Positions 1-12,628 are shown, counted from the first letter of the stretch. The stretch: 64,000 nucleotides of DNA from Balaenoptera acutorostrata (GCF_949987535.1 NC_080077.1:35491389-35555388), one strand, 5' to 3'. Numbers and translations are program-made. The notes: a model not told the origin generated them from the letters alone.

Positions 1-389
1 TATGGGTATCATTTTTGTCTAATGAATTTGATTATAATTTATATATAACAAACCCACAGGTTTTGAAAAGAATTATACCAGCTTGGACTGAAAGGAACAA
101 ATTATTCAAAACAGAAAAAGCTTTTGAGCCCTCAAACTTTGTCCTGGCAGGAAAGAGACTGAGAACACTGCTCAGCGGCAAACATGAACCATTTCTTAAG
201 GAAAGACGATGTCTCAGAGGGTAGTGTCATGAGTCCTGAGTATGGGGCCAGTAGTCAAGAAGACCACCACCAGGGAACATATTTGGGTCCTAATCAACAT
301 ATTTGCCTTCTGAGCAAAGTGAAATGGCAACTGTGCTCGCCTGGATCTCAGAATTTTTTCAGACCAGTGACCCCTATGTTACTCCAATT
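1..389. other. Unassigned sequence
   Basis: No gene, exon or repeat was recognised. The two open frames here (69 aa, and one that runs into the SINE) look like chance or SINE-driven frames. Confidence 0.5.
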
Positions 390-400
390 TTTCCCCCTCT

Positions 401-738
401 TTTTTTTTTTTTTTTTTTTTAAATTTTATTTATTTATTTATTTATTTATTTTTGTCTGTGCTGGGTCCTCGGTTCGTGCGAGGGCTTTCTCCAGCTGCGG
501 CAAGTGGGGGCCACTCTTCATCGCGGTGCGGGGACCGCTCTTCATCGCGGTGCGCGGGCCTTTCACTATCGCGGCCCCTCCCGTTGCGGGGCACAGGCTC
601 CAGACGCGCAGGCTCAGCAGCTGTGGCTCACGGGCCCAGCCGCTCCGTGGCATGTGGGATCCCCCCAGACCAGGGCTCGAACCCGTGTCTCCTGCATTAG
701 CAGGCAGATTCTCAACCACTGCGCCACCAGGGAAGCCC
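401..738 (-). mobile_element. CHR-type tRNA-derived SINE with internal duplication
   Basis: On the minus strand this copy starts with the typical CHR head at 738 and ends in an AAAT repeat and a long A-run (T-run at 401-420 on the plus strand). The tRNA-like head with the B-box core ggttcgagccc identifies the family. A target duplication of about 15 bp (tttccccctcttttt) lies at 390-404 and 739-753, so the insertion is intact at both ends. It differs from the other six copies by a tandem duplication of about 24 bp near 511-560 (ctcttcatcgcggtgcg occurs twice). Frames of 80-196 aa across it are spurious. Confidence 0.93.
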
Positions 739-753
739 TTTCCCCCTCTTTTT

Positions 754-1060
754 GAGTGGAAGTATCTACTGTAGTTCTCCTGATCCTGTCTCCCCATTGT
801 ATGTTGGGTATGTGGGGGTCACATAGCTTGTTTACTTCATGATCTACAGATCAAGAAGAGGTACCCACGACTAACGTCAATTTCACCTGGGTCTGATTTA
901 CATCATGTGATCCTGGATTTAAAGTGTGATCCTGATGGTGAAATGGGATGCAACTTTGAGGGTTTAGGGAGTTTTGTGAGTGTTTTTTGAAAGCAGGAGG
1001 ACTGTGCATCATCTTTGGCCAGAGGAATAACAGTGGTAGCTACTTTCCAAAGATGTCCCC
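754..1060. other. Unassigned sequence
   Basis: No gene or repeat recognised between the SINE duplication and the LTR-like block. Confidence 0.4.
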
Positions 1061-1572
1061 TGTTGTGACTTTATTAAATAAACGTTTGTTAAATAGAGTC
1101 CCAGCTTGTTGGATGGTGAGCTGAGGTTCAACAAAAGATTGCAAGAGAATTAAGACTGAGAAATTTATTACTCGCAGGTCCTGGAGAAAGTACATGGCAA
1201 GCCTGGGGGGACCACATAACGAGGTCAAGGCAGGATGCAGCAGAGAGAGCTGGCAGGAACTGGGGCACATGCCTTTATTGGGGTCCCAGTGGGGTGCTTT
1301 GGGGTTTCTGATCTAATCCTGGACTGGCCAAACCAAAAAAGTGAAGTTTGGTAAGCTCCATGGGGGTCTTATCTGTGGGGTGCATAAGGGAAAGACCTAG
1401 GAGGCAAAGGAGACTTTATCACAAGGGCCTTTGGGGAAGTCATATCAGGAACTTAACATTTGCTTGGGACTCTGCAGGCTGTCATCTAGGACACGTGCTT
1501 ACATGAAGGCCTGATGTTAGTTTAAGCCCCTCACAGGCTGCTTGGCCAAACAAAATGGAGGCCAAGACAACA
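1061..1572 (-). mobile_element. Probable solitary LTR, family not identified
   Basis: The 512-bp block is bounded by TGTTGT and ACAACA, the inverted ends expected of an LTR. Read on the minus strand, an AATAAA signal sits about 10 bases before the CA end, where LTRs often carry it. There is no internal retroviral coding sequence beside it. No flanking target duplication was found, which weakens the call. It could instead be part of a longer, older repeat. Confidence 0.4.
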
Positions 1573-1574
1573 AT

Positions 1575-2047
1575 ACCATGGAGTCGTTTAGCTATACTCA
1601 TAACCTCCCCCAATGAACCACACATCCTGGTCTTCAAGTCTCTCTGTAGTCCTCTATCACACTGGATCTGCACTAGCCTTGTGATTTGCTTTAACCAACT
1701 AAATGTAGTACAGGTGTCATTGAGCCAGTTCCTGGTCTAAGCCTGAAGAAGTCTTCGGAGGTTCTGCCTTGCTTTTTAGGAGAGCCCTGAGCTGCCAGGT
1801 ACAAAAATTGGCTCTCTTGTTGAAGAGCCCATTGGGATGCTCAATCGTCATAACATCCCAGCAGAGCCCAGCATTCTCCACCAAAGTGTCAGACACACAG
1901 TGTGCCACCTTGGATGCTGTAGACCCAGAGAACATCCCATAGAGCTGAGCTTAGTTGATTCACAGAATGGTGAAGATAATAAAATGGGGTTGTTTTAAAC
2001 CACTAAATCTTGGGGTGATTTGTTGTGCAGTAATAGATAACTGAGAC
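1575..2047 (+). mobile_element. MLT1-like LTR of the ERVL-MaLR class
   Basis: The 3' part is diagnostic. From about 1915 to 2045 it reads as the conserved MLT1/MST end: a run of the type agataataaaa, then gttttaaaccactaaatctt, then a GGGGTGATTTGTT-like stretch and aatagataactgagac. The 5' part is strongly diverged, so the start is approximate. It is an old non-coding LTR remnant. Confidence 0.7.
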
Positions 2048-2237
2048 ACTCATACAAGCCACTAAAGATAAGATTTTATAGAATAAAAATGAATAAATTG
2101 GCTAATTATGATTTTCTCACTTTGAACTTGAGTTAAGGTTAACTCTTTTTCTCTGGTATATAATTACATGGCCACTGAGTCTTGTACAGCTGTTGCTGTA
2201 TTAATTATTATGCTTTTGGTTGTTTAGCTTCTTTCTT

Positions 2238-2553
2238 TTTTTTTTTTTTTTTAAATTTTTTTTTAAAATTTATTTATTATTTATTTATTTATGTCTGTGT
2301 TGGTCTTCGTTTCTGTGCGAGGGCTTTCTCTAGTTGCGGCAAGTGGGGGCCACTCTTCATCGCGGTGCGCGGGCCTCTCATTATCGCGGCCTCTCTTGTT
2401 GCGGAGCACAGGCTCCAGATGCGCAGGCTCAGCAATTGTGGCTCACGGGCCTAGTTGCTCCGTGGCATGTGGGATCTTCCCAGACCAGGGCTCGAACCCG
2501 TGTCCCCTGCATTGGCAGGCAGATTCTCAACCACTGCGCCACCAGGGAAGCCC
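2238..2553 (-). mobile_element. CHR-type tRNA-derived SINE
   Basis: This antisense copy has its head at 2553 and a long T-rich tail at 2238-2290. A perfect 13-bp target duplication (tagcttctttctt) is at 2225-2237 and 2554-2566. The internal pol III B-box is visible on the minus strand. The tail has two A-runs separated by a few bases, which suggests tail slippage. Confidence 0.95.
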
Positions 2554-2566
2554 TAGCTTCTTTCTT

Positions 2567-3769
2567 AAGGTTGCTTTTTACAAAGTTAAATGAAAGTTTA
2601 AGCCATTTATAGATCTTGGCAGTGAAGAAGATACCAGATGTCACATATGTGATGAAAATATTCATAATCTTTCTGTTGTCTTTAAAAAAATCTTTTAACA
2701 TCCTTTAGTGGAAGTTTAGATTTGTATCTGCTATCAGTCACAGGAAAGCAGATAGTTTTTTTTTTTAATGCATAAAGTATTTTAAAGAGATCTCTAAGTA
2801 TTTTTAATAGTGTTTTTGTTTTAATGATGGAAAATGAGATAAAGAGACTCAAACATATTCTAAAAATGTAAATTAATCTTTTGGAAGTTTCTAGCTTAGA
2901 ACTTGGCATACTAGTCATGCTGAAATATATTAGGAGTATGTGTGATGATCAGAAACAACGATTCTTTAATAAGTTGGTACTCCAAAAACATGCTGATAGG
3001 TCTCAATGCTTCCACATTAGCTTAATTATAGGAGGCCATTACAAAAAGCTACATTCTTTGCCTTATTCCTCAAGGAACTGCATTTCAGGCCAAAGTTTTA
3101 TTCTCTTATCAGCAAAATCTTGGGATTACCTCTAGCTTCTTAATTATTTTTCATCCTCAAAACCATGCAAAAAGTAACTTACAGGCTTTTGGTATTTAGT
3201 TTGAATCAACATATCTTTATACACACACAGACATTGAACTCTGGAATTTATCCAGTACTATCAACTTGATTTAGCATAACTTCATTTTTATGCTAAGTAG
3301 CTCATGACTGGCAGAGCCAAGAGAAGTGTAATAAACAAATTTTACTTTTTATAGAACAAGAATTCCCTGGAGACTGAGTATTCTCCAACCTCCCCCCCTT
3401 AAGTGAGCTACCTAAATGAAAAGATTAGACTCCTAAATTATTCACTAGAACTTTTTACATTTTTAGACTTCTCTGAGAGTGTACACATCATAATGACATT
3501 AGATTTAAAAGTTATTGCTGTTGTTTCCAAGAAAAAGCCTTAGGAATTAGAATCTGTTGGCAAGTATACTTACTAAAGAGAAGAATGGAATGACAGAAAC
3601 AGGAAAATATTTAAGTGATTCTGGCTATACAGAAACAAACTATCACATCCAAGTTTTTTCCAGAGGATAACCTCTAGAGCTTAATCATTAGGTAATTAAA
3701 TTATAAAGAAACATTTTTTTTTTTAAGCTCAGATATAAGGACTCTTCCTTAAAAATCCCTAGTGAACAG
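2567..3769. other. Unassigned AT-rich sequence
   Basis: About 1.2 kb with no recognised repeat, exon or RNA gene. Open frames of up to 84 aa have no recognisable motif. Confidence 0.4.
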
Positions 3770-4251
3770 GTAAACACTCTCTCTGAAAAGTGGGCAAATG
3801 ATATGAATAGCAAATTTACAGAAATACAAATGACCAAAAAATATGTGAAACACTTCTTAATCTCACTAAAAATCACAAATATGCAAATTTAAAAATATGA
3901 TATTTTAATTCACTAGGGGCAAAAATGGGGAAAAAAAGAAAGATAATAAGTTAATCAAAAAGTGTGAGGGGGCTTCCCTGGTGGCGCAGTGGTTGAGACT
4001 CTGCCTGCCAATGCAGGGGACACGGGTTCGAGCCCTGGTCTGGGAAGATCCCACATGCCGCGGAGCAACTGGGCCCGTGAGCCACAATTACTGAACCTGC
4101 GCATCTGGAGCCTGTGCTCTGCAACAAGAGAGGTCTCGATAGTGAGAGGCCCGCGCACCGTGATGAAGAGTGGCCCCCGCTTGCCACAACTAGAGAAAGC
4201 CCTCGCACAGAAACGAAGACCCAACACAGCCATAAAATAAATAAATTAATT

Positions 4252-4282
<31 letters not shown>

Positions 4283-4490
4283 GTGTGAGGAAACAGGTTC
4301 TCTTATGCCCTGTATGAATACTTTTTGACCTGGCAATTCCACTTACCATTATCTGGCTTTAGAAATCCCTCCATATGTGCATTCATAAGTATAAAAATTG
4401 TTGCATTGTTTCAAATAATGAACATATGGAAGCAATATAGATATCTATTAATAGGAGATGATTATATAATCTAAGAATATCCATAATGCA
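3770..4490 (+). mobile_element. Old L1M fragment (ORF2 3' end) split by a SINE
   Basis: Sense-strand L1 ORF2 remnants are visible on both sides of the SINE at 3970-4280. The left half has the pattern aaaagtgggcaaatgatatg at 3785-3805. The right half has a ctggcaattccactt-type stretch at about 4331 and the aacatatggaagcaat-type stretch at 4420. There is no long open frame, so it is fully decayed. The SINE is therefore younger than this L1. Confidence 0.75.
3970..4280 (+). mobile_element. CHR-type tRNA-derived SINE, nested in L1M
   Basis: This is a full copy from ggggcttccctgg to a long A-run. A-box-like tggcgcagtgg lies at 3982-3992 and the B-box ggttcgagccc at 4025-4035, giving the two-part internal pol III promoter. 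The target duplication aaaaagtgtgagg is at 3957-3969 and again ending at 4290. The tail has AAATA and AATT units before the A-run. Confidence 0.95.
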
Positions 4491-4946
4491 TTTTATTTTA
4501 TTTATTTTTTACTTTTAAATTTTTTTTATTGAAGTATAGTTGATTTACAATGTTGTGTTAATTTCAGGTGTATAACAAAGTGATTCAGTTATACATACAT
4601 ATATATCTATTTTTTCGGATTCTTTTCCCTTATAGATTATTACAAAATATTGAGTATAGTTCCCTGTGCTATAACTTCCTTTCTGGTTATCTATTTTATA
4701 TATGGTCGTGTGTATATGTTAATCCCAAGCTCCTAATTTACCCCTCCCCAACCTTTCCCCTTTGGTAACCATAAGTTGGTTTTCTATGTCTGTGGGTCAA
4801 TTTCTGTTTTGTATATAAATTTGTTTGTATCATTTTTTTTAGAGTCCACATATAAGCGATATCATATGATATTTGTCTTTCTCTGTCTGGCTTACTTCAC
4901 TTAGTATGATAATCTCTAGGTCCATCCATGTTGCTGCAAATTACAT
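4491..4946 (-). mobile_element. L1 3' end (artiodactyl type), antisense
   Basis: It reads as the reverse complement of an L1 3' UTR. It begins with tttttattgaagtatagttg at about 4527 and ends near the ORF2 tail in ctggcttacttcacttagta and the following bases. It is 5'-truncated at about 4946. It belongs to the same class as the copy at 26.3 kb and is older than the L1 at 44.1 kb. Confidence 0.85.
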
Positions 4947-5404
4947 TTTAAAAGAATGAGACAGATGTAGATGTATTGTAAAATAAAAGTATTCAAGATA
5001 TATTATTAAGTGAAGAAAGCAAATTGTAAAACAAAGTACACATTTTTCCATTTATTAAAAAAATCACAAAACAAAACTACAAATTCACGTATGACCATAT
5101 ATGTATTCTGATACATATATGTGATGTGATACAGGCATGCCATGCTGAGTATAGTGACCCTGGGGCAGGAGGAGGGAAAAATAATGAAGTAAGGGCTCTG
5201 CATATATTAATTCTGTAATTACACAGAAATAAAAAGAATGGGAAAAATTTAAGGTACAACTTGAAAGAATCCCTTTTTTGGTTTTAAACTATGCTTAGGT
5301 AAACAATAATCAAATACTTTCATAATTCCAACTTTCAAAGTGAGGTTAGTGATTGCTATGGAATATAAATGTAATTTTTAAGGTCCATTATCTAATGGGG
5401 TATA
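4947..5404. other. Unassigned AT-rich sequence
   Basis: Nothing recognised. Short TATG/CATA-rich runs occur near 5090-5135. Confidence 0.4.
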
Positions 5405-5625
5405 AGTAAAATCTTTGTAATCCAGAACAATAAGCATGATGGACAATAGACAGCAAAGCCTGAGTGTATGGACTTAGTGACACTGAACATGTTGCTTCAC
5501 CTCTGTTCCTCTCTTTCTTCACTTGTAAAATGGACCTAGTACGTTCCTGGGGGAGATCAAAGAAGATATTGTAGGAAAATATTTCATATGCTGCCAAGCA
5601 CATAAGTCCTCAGAAATTTATACCT
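5405..5625 (+). mobile_element. MIR SINE
   Basis: The core is visible at 5475-5540: a segment resembling gtgacactgaacatgttgct, followed by cttcacttgtaaaatggac, which matches the conserved MIR core order. The 3' part is degraded. This is an ancient mammal-wide SINE. Confidence 0.65.
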
Positions 5626-8600
5626 ATTTTAATTTATTCATAATAAATAAAACAAACTTAGAAATTTAAAACAACATCTTCAGTCACTGATTAGAACAAA
5701 GTGAAGAAAGCCAGGGAGCACTAACTCAAATGATTAACCCAATTTAACGGAATCCTTAAAAACGTTAGTTTTATTCCACTCTATTTTTTTCCTCATTAAA
5801 CTTTTCACTTGAAATGTAGCTTTAGCAAATCAAATAATTCTTCTAAATATAAGTAAATGTTTCCATGTCCCTGTAGAGCCATAAGCTGACCAGAATTCAG
5901 AACGCCACCTGGTAAAGGAAGGTCTGCAAAGTGAATTAGAGATGAACGTTGTCTTGTGATATGTTTGAAACACTGTAATACTTGCATTTTAAATTGAGCT
6001 CAACTTTGTATTGTTTAAGGTTAAAAGATTCTTCAGGGTTAGCCATATGATAAGCAAGAAAGACTGATTCTGTGCCACAGGAGCTAAGTAAGACCAGGAC
6101 TGCCAAAACTATTAGAACCTGTTAGCAGAAAGCAAAGCCAATAAGAGGAGCCCAAAGTGGTACTTCTACACTCAACACTGAGCTTTATCCAAGTAACTTT
6201 GTAGAAACGATGAGTAACTTGGGAACTTTTGTTTAGAAACATGATAATATTATTGGAACTGTTAAATTTCTGATCTGAATAATTGTCTGAATGCATAAAT
6301 AATTCAGCTGATAATTGTGTTGTGTAATTTTAATATTCTGAATTTTAAAAATGCAATTAATACTGTTTGAAGGTCTCTTTCACATTTTGCCTTTATTCCT
6401 TCAAAAAAAGAAAGTTCCCTTGTCTTTTTTCTTTTTGGAGGATGAGGCATACTCATATTTTAAAAGGAAGTGGTGATTAGCATCCCTATTCTGTTGTCTT
6501 CATTGCAAAGTATGGATTCTTTTTAGGTAAGCCAAGTCTCCCTTCAGACTACAAAACTGATGATGAAGCAAAAATATTCACACTTTGAAGTCAGAAGGAA
6601 CAGCTTGCTGGGTTGACAGAGGCAAGTGGAGAGAAATGTGCCTGGAGTTGTTAACGAATCCAGAAACACAGCATGGCATTTAAGTTAGTTAGAAGGAATG
6701 GAAGATGAATCCCTGGAATACAAATAATGTTAGTTAACATTTATTTTGCTCTGAAAGTACACTTCTTTAATTAAACGAAAGAAGCATCATATTCCTCTAC
6801 CAATTTATAATCTGTATGAATGGAAAAATCATTAAGTAGCTAAGCTCAGAACTAAATAGACAATTTGTGTGTTTGTGTGCATGTGCTCAGAGAAAGAGAT
6901 TGTAAGAGGAAATAGGAAGATATATTTATGGACCTTTGGGGGTTCTATCATAAACCATTAATAAATAACTCACCAATTTATTGGACCTGTTGAATAAATT
7001 TTACATTTTTACTTTCCTGAGAAAGGGAATTCTCTTATTTCTGGAAGTAGAATAGAAAAGAGGCCAACTGTGTATCTAATAACTACTATTTTTACCAATA
7101 GTATAAATTAAACATTTTTTAAAACAAAGATTTCCAAATACTACTCAATTCATGGTTTATGTTACATTCAATAAAATTATTCATTACTGTATCAGAGAAA
7201 TAAAAAATATATGGAATGTGTGAAATTCACTTAGGGGATTCCTGGTGGGAGTCATAAAGATATACGCTCTTAAGAAGAGCTAAGACTGCAATGTAATGGG
7301 CCCACTGGATGATGATTCAGAGTTTGTTAGAATTCTCATGTTAAGGTGCCATGGACAGAGAAAATTAAACAGTGATTTCAGATGGGTCCCACAAATTGAA
7401 AGTCATGAGGGCAGATGCTCTGAATTTTGCAGGCTAAATTTTGATCCATTTTCATCTACATTAGCACCTCAATAAAACCTTGCTCTAGATTGTGTATCAA
7501 TAAGGATTTATTTAAGGATAATTACAATTTTTTTTAAGGAATACTGTAATGGTCAGTTAGCATTCAAATATACTCAGTATACTTTTGATTAAACTGCTTT
7601 TATAATTCTTTCATTTGGCATTAAAAAGTCTCTTCATTATTTTGCTAACAATCTTTAGGCACAATAATATGTAATAATTTGCAATTTACCACAACTGAAA
7701 TTGAATCTCTTACGTTTTGAAGCTAGTGTGCTGTACTTAGCTTCGCCATCCATCTCAACTTGGGCTTTTATTGTTCTCTTTTCATCATCTTCTACACAGC
7801 TACACTCCATGATGAAAACTTTGTTGCTTTGTGAAATATTTCTCAGAAAATAGCCAACTGATAATGTTGGTGAGTAGTAAAGAGACCTAAGAAAGTAGCA
7901 ATTCTTAACCCTCAAATAGCTTTATGCATGATTTTGGCCTTGTGTTTGTAGGACCGTTAAGAGTCTGAAGAAACCACTTATCTTTTTTTTTCATTCTGTA
8001 TTACTGAATTTTTAAAGAAGTAATTATGTACTATAATAGTATTCTTGACTTTGAAAATTCTTGAAAGTCTCAGGGAGTATCCCTTGAGAATGCTAGGGTC
8101 TCCTGTAGCAGGAATAGATTTATAGGACACTTGTAGTTTACGTGAAGCTTTGAAATTCAAAGTTAATGAGGTTCCCCCTTTCCCCTCCCCATGGTGGCCC
8201 ATACAAATGGAGATGTCAGAACAAAATGAAGTATAAACTCCTACTGCAGTTGGGGGGGTCTAATTTTATTATAATGTGGAAGGAAAGAGAGAGGACAAAA
8301 CAAACAATAACATTTATATTCATCTCTTCAGGAAAAGCAGTGTTGGAACAGTTTCTGGAGATTTTAAGTAAGAAGTAAGAAAATATAGATATTCAGAAAT
8401 CAAATGAGAGAATGTGCGGAGTAAGGCAATACACAAGCTGTCACTGAGTCACGGTGTGATTACCAATGATCGCCATTGCCTTAGGATAGAGCCAGCATGT
8501 AGAGCCAGACACAGGGTGTCTGTACTGAATCCTTACCAGGGGCATTATTTTAGACAATAAAGCCTTAAGTAGTCAAGGTGAAGGAAGACAAGGGAAGGTG

Positions 8601-8910
8601 TTAATGAACTAGAGTCCCATTCAGTCCCTCATTGAGGCTATGATATCTCTATACACACTTAATGAGCAGTTTATTTTATACTTTAATCTTGTTGATCACA
8701 GTATTCTCCTACATGCATACATTTCATAAGCACTTTTACTTTTTAATGTTTTAACATTTATTTAATATTAATTCTACTCAAAACGAAAGGGAAGCTACTA
8801 GAGTAGAAAATCCCCAAGTTTGTAGACTTCAGCCACATGAAAGAGAAAGACAAGCTAATATTTGGCAAATGACAAATATGCCAAATGGAAAAATATACAG
8901 CAAATAACTT
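5626..8910. other. Unassigned sequence, 3.3 kb
   Basis: No exon, RNA gene or repeat family was recognised. Open frames are short (at most 86 aa, at 7655-7915 minus) and show no family motif. Confidence 0.4.
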
Positions 8911-9006
8911 TGGTCCTGAGTGATTTTGTGAGTATTAAGTGAGATAAAGCTTACACAATCCCAGGTACTTAGTAAGCACTCAGTGTTAGCAATCGCCTTT
9001 ATCAGC
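8911..9006 (+). mobile_element. MIR SINE 3' fragment
   Basis: The stretch from gtattaagtgagataaagc to ggtacttagtaagcactcag follows the conserved MIR 3' half (a gagataa segment, then cac-tagtaagcactca). Confidence 0.6.
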
Positions 9007-9156
9007 CAATCTTAGGATACAGATTATGTTGCACTCTTTTCTGTGTTTTTCTAAACTGGTGATTGATAACTTTATGCTCTCATTTATCTTTCTTAATTAA
9101 ATCTAATTAAGCCAGCTTTTAGGAATAAGATTTATCTGTTATGTTCCCTCTAAGAA

Positions 9157-9480
9157 TTATCTGTCCAACAGTAATATAATGTGAACTACAAATATGAGCC
9201 ATATATGCAATTTTAAATTTTCTAGTAACCATATCAAAAAAAGAACAAGAATAAAAAAGTGAAATTAATTTGATTTATATACTTTAACCCAGTACTTACA
9301 GAATATTAATTTCATTGATTTATATGTAATCATATAAAATTATTAACGAGATCATTTACATTTTTTAAGTTCAAAAAATCTAGTGTGTATATTACATTTA
9401 CACACATCTCGGTTCATACGAGTCATATTTCAAGCATTCAATAGCCAATGAGACTATTAGTTACATATTGGATGATGCAG
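9157..9480 (+). mobile_element. hAT-Charlie MITE (MER-type)
   Basis: The left end ctgtccaacagtaatataat and the right end acatattggatgatgcag are degraded inverted termini of a non-autonomous hAT-Charlie element. The interior has the typical ttttaaattttctagtaacc and caagcattcaatagccaatg blocks. There is no transposase frame. The subfamily name cannot be fixed by eye. Confidence 0.75.
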
Positions 9481-9929
9481 ATATATATAAAGACAGAATA
9501 AACTAAGCTAAAGGAAGTCATCTCTAATTATGTATATTCAATTATTTGCAAGTGAATGAGCTAATTTTTTTTCATGGGTCACGATGGGTAGGGAGAGTAG
9601 CAAAGCTAGGACCAAAGACCTATCCTCCAACTTAGATATTTCAAACTTTTGTAAGGACTCTATGATTATCTAATCATTAGAAGTTATCTATCCCTTTTTT
9701 TTCGGTGCAATAAAGAGCCTATTAGGTTTTCCTTTGATATTTATGATTTTAGTAAGTTTGGTGGACAACACTGAATGCCCTACTTCTGTTTATTTAGCCT
9801 AGAAATGCTTAGAGAGAGAAATAGCAGCAAGAAGAGATAATGTAGAAGGGATGATAGAAATGATTAACTTAGCAAGGTCAAAGGTCAATGCCGAATATAA
9901 TTTTCAGTGATTGATAAATATTGAAAACT
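9481..9929. other. Unassigned sequence
   Basis: Nothing recognised, though the last 100 bases may be diverged L2 3' end continuous with the next entry. Confidence 0.35.
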
Positions 9930-10715
9930 GTTTAGATAGGGTAGAGAAAAATGATGTGGGAGGGTGGGTGCAGCTATTTTAATTAATTAGAGTGGTTAAG
10001 GAATGAAGTGAGCAGTCATGTGTATTTCTGGGAGAAGAACAGAAGCCAAGGGAACAGACAATGCAAAGGCCTTGAGATGATAAAGTTCTTGTTATGGCTG
10101 GAGTAAATATAAGAGGTAGAATACTAAGTTTGAAGTTTAGCAGGGAGCCAGATCATGTAGGCAATGATAATAACTTTAGATTTCTATTCTGAATAAGATA
10201 GGATGCTAATAGAGGGTTTTGAACAGGGAAGTAACATGATCTAATTTACATTTTGAAATGATCCTTTTAGCTTTCTATGAAGAGGAGATCGTAAAAGGTA
10301 AAGACAAAAATTTTAAAAAGTCTTTTAAATAATCCTGAGAATAGGTAATGGTGGCTTGGAGCAGAGCTGTAGGGATGACTGTGATGAGACGTGGTTAGAT
10401 GCTGGATATATTTGAAGATAGAGCCATCATAATTCATTGATATATATGAGACAGAGAAAAGGATGACTCCAAGGTTGTTAATTTGAGCAGTTGGAAGAAA
10501 GAACTTGCCATTTACTGAGATAGAGAAGATTGGTAAGGAAACATGGTTGAGAGGAGGGAAGCAATTAAGTTTCAGATATAAGTTTAAAATGCCTTGGACA
10601 TACAGCTATACCCGTTGGAGGATAGTTGAATATGTATTATGTATTGAAGTCCAGTGATTAGGGAAGAGATTACAGTTGGAGATGTAATTTTGAGTGTCTT
10701 CAGTCTATATATGTG
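9930..10715 (-). mobile_element. L2 (CR1-clade) LINE, 3' half, antisense
   Basis: The purine-rich plus strand is the complement of L2 coding sequence. Characteristic blocks run in order: ggaacagacaatgcaaaggc (10052), ccagatcatgtaggcaatga (10149), gggaagtaacatgatctaat (10227), aaaaggatgactccaaggtt (10456) and gccatttactgagatagag (10508). The end near 10700 corresponds to the catalytic YADD region of the reverse transcriptase, now mutated. There is no open frame. This is one of the oldest layers in the window. Confidence 0.75.
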
Positions 10716-12356
10716 TAACTGATAACTGAGCAAATCTCAAAATTTATTTATAAATATTATTCATTGATTAATTTGATTAACATTTATGAGAGTACTGTGC
10801 TATGTTCTATTTAATAATGATAAACAGAAATTTCTTTGCAATCACATTCCTCTATTTTAAAGTATTAATTTAATTACCCTATGTCAGTTTATACTTAAAT
10901 ATTAAACTCCTTTTTTTTAACTAATTAAAATAAAGGCACTCTTCCTAAATTCTGAAAATATAACCATTTTCTGTAAGTAACACATAGTCATTTTAAAAGA
11001 GAAAATCTAATATGACTTCAGGCTTTTAGTATATCTTTTTTTCAAGACTCCTTGAATCGCTAGCATTGAGTTCTTTTGTTAGTTAAGTATTTTATACGTC
11101 CTTAAATTGTGCATAGAATTGCACCAACTACCTAAGTATCTGCTTAAAAATATAAAATTTAGACTAAAAAGTCTTGTAAACTTTTATTATAATTCTGATC
11201 ATGTTACCAATAAAGAGCCAGTTTCATTTTTCATAAAATGATCCAGTAATACTTTCTTTTAAGAATGATTACCTAAATGATCTGTAGTCCATTCATTCTT
11301 CGATATACTCTAAACTTTTTCTTTGTATCAAGTCACACAATTATTCATATACTTGCTTTCTTGTAAAATATATTCTACTTTTTTGAGCTTTTTTACACAT
11401 TAAGTGACTTTTTGTGTTGCTGCTGTAAGAAACACGACATTCCTGTTATTTTTTAAATTCAATAAATATCTGTTGAAAGCCTGCTAGGCTTTGAGTTCTT
11501 TATTTATTGTAGTGATATATATTTAAAATATGTATTTATTTTGAGGTAATTGTTAAGGAATTAGTTTCTTTCATTGTCATATAGAATTTTCATAAATTTT
11601 CATATATTTCTCTAAGAAATTGATTTATTTTTATCTTAAGATTAATGTAAGTGTTAGAATTGATAATGTTGCCCTCATTTAGTAAACTAGGAAGTTCAGA
11701 ATCTTTTTTACAATCCAACTCTGTCAACTGTAGAGGACCTATGATTTGATGTTTGTATACTCTCTTTTTTGACTCTAATTTTGTTGTATTCTCAATTCTT
11801 AATTTTTTGTATTCTGTTGGTTTTATATATAATTGTAATCAATTCAGATCTCTTTTGTGATGAAGCTAAGTATATATGTATATATACATATATGCTTAGG
11901 TATATACATGTACATATTGTGGATATATCTATATCTACATCTATATGTGTCTATGGAGAATAAGTTGTATTATTGTCAAAATATTTACTGCCCTTCTCTA
12001 TCTGATTGTTCTTTACCAGGTTATTACTGAAGGAAGATAATATTCTCGGTACCACTGGTATCAGACTGGTCCAAGTGTCTTGACTTGGCTGATGAAATGT
12101 GACACATGTGACATATGCCACTTCCAAGCAAAAGCTTTTAGAGCCTGTACTTGGTTCTACCATTGTTCTGTTCCCTATGCCAATAAATTAGTAAGTCCTA
12201 GGTAGTAGCCACTCCTTCACCTTGGTCTCAGAGCTTAGCTACAGCTGAACCATGAAAAGCATATAACAGGAATAACAAATAAACCTATATTGTAACCCAC
12301 TAAGAGCTCGTGATTGTTGATACCACAACTAACTAATTTAAGCTAATACACTTTAC
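10716..12356. other. Unassigned AT-rich sequence with TA/TG microsatellite-like run
   Basis: No genes or repeats recognised apart from a TATA/CATA-rich low-complexity run at about 11868-11950. Confidence 0.4.
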
Positions 12357-12412
12357 TCATATATATATATATATATATATATACATACACACATGCATGT
12401 ATGTGTGTATAT
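12357..12412. repeat. (TA)n / (CATA)n / (TG)n compound microsatellite
   Basis: About 12 TA units at 12358-12382 are followed by catacacacatgcatgtatg and tgtgtata. The run is likely length-polymorphic. Confidence 0.9.
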
Positions 12413-12628
12413 CTTATCTGTTATCTATCTATGTGATAAGTGAATTGATTTCTCTTTACATATAAAGTACCTAAACATATTAGTGCCTTTAGAGATGATT
12501 ACATTTTAAGTACATTTTCGTCTATTCAAAAATATAAATTTATGTATTTTTTCTAAGGTCTAGATACATCATCAGTAACTCCAAGTATAATTGTAGAAAC
12601 AAATAACATATTATACCGTACATCATAG

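Noticed and set aside
184..797. Open frames of 80-196 aa on both strands across 401-738, and the similar sets at 2.3, 4.0, 27.7, 29.8, 33.5 and 51.5 kb
   Set aside because: They are translations of the GC-rich CHR SINE; the same peptides recur in every copy and have no start, splice or conservation support.
3970..4045. tRNA gene candidates from the A-box and B-box motifs
   Set aside because: The boxes belong to the tRNA-derived head of SINEs. No acceptor stem or full cloverleaf is formed.
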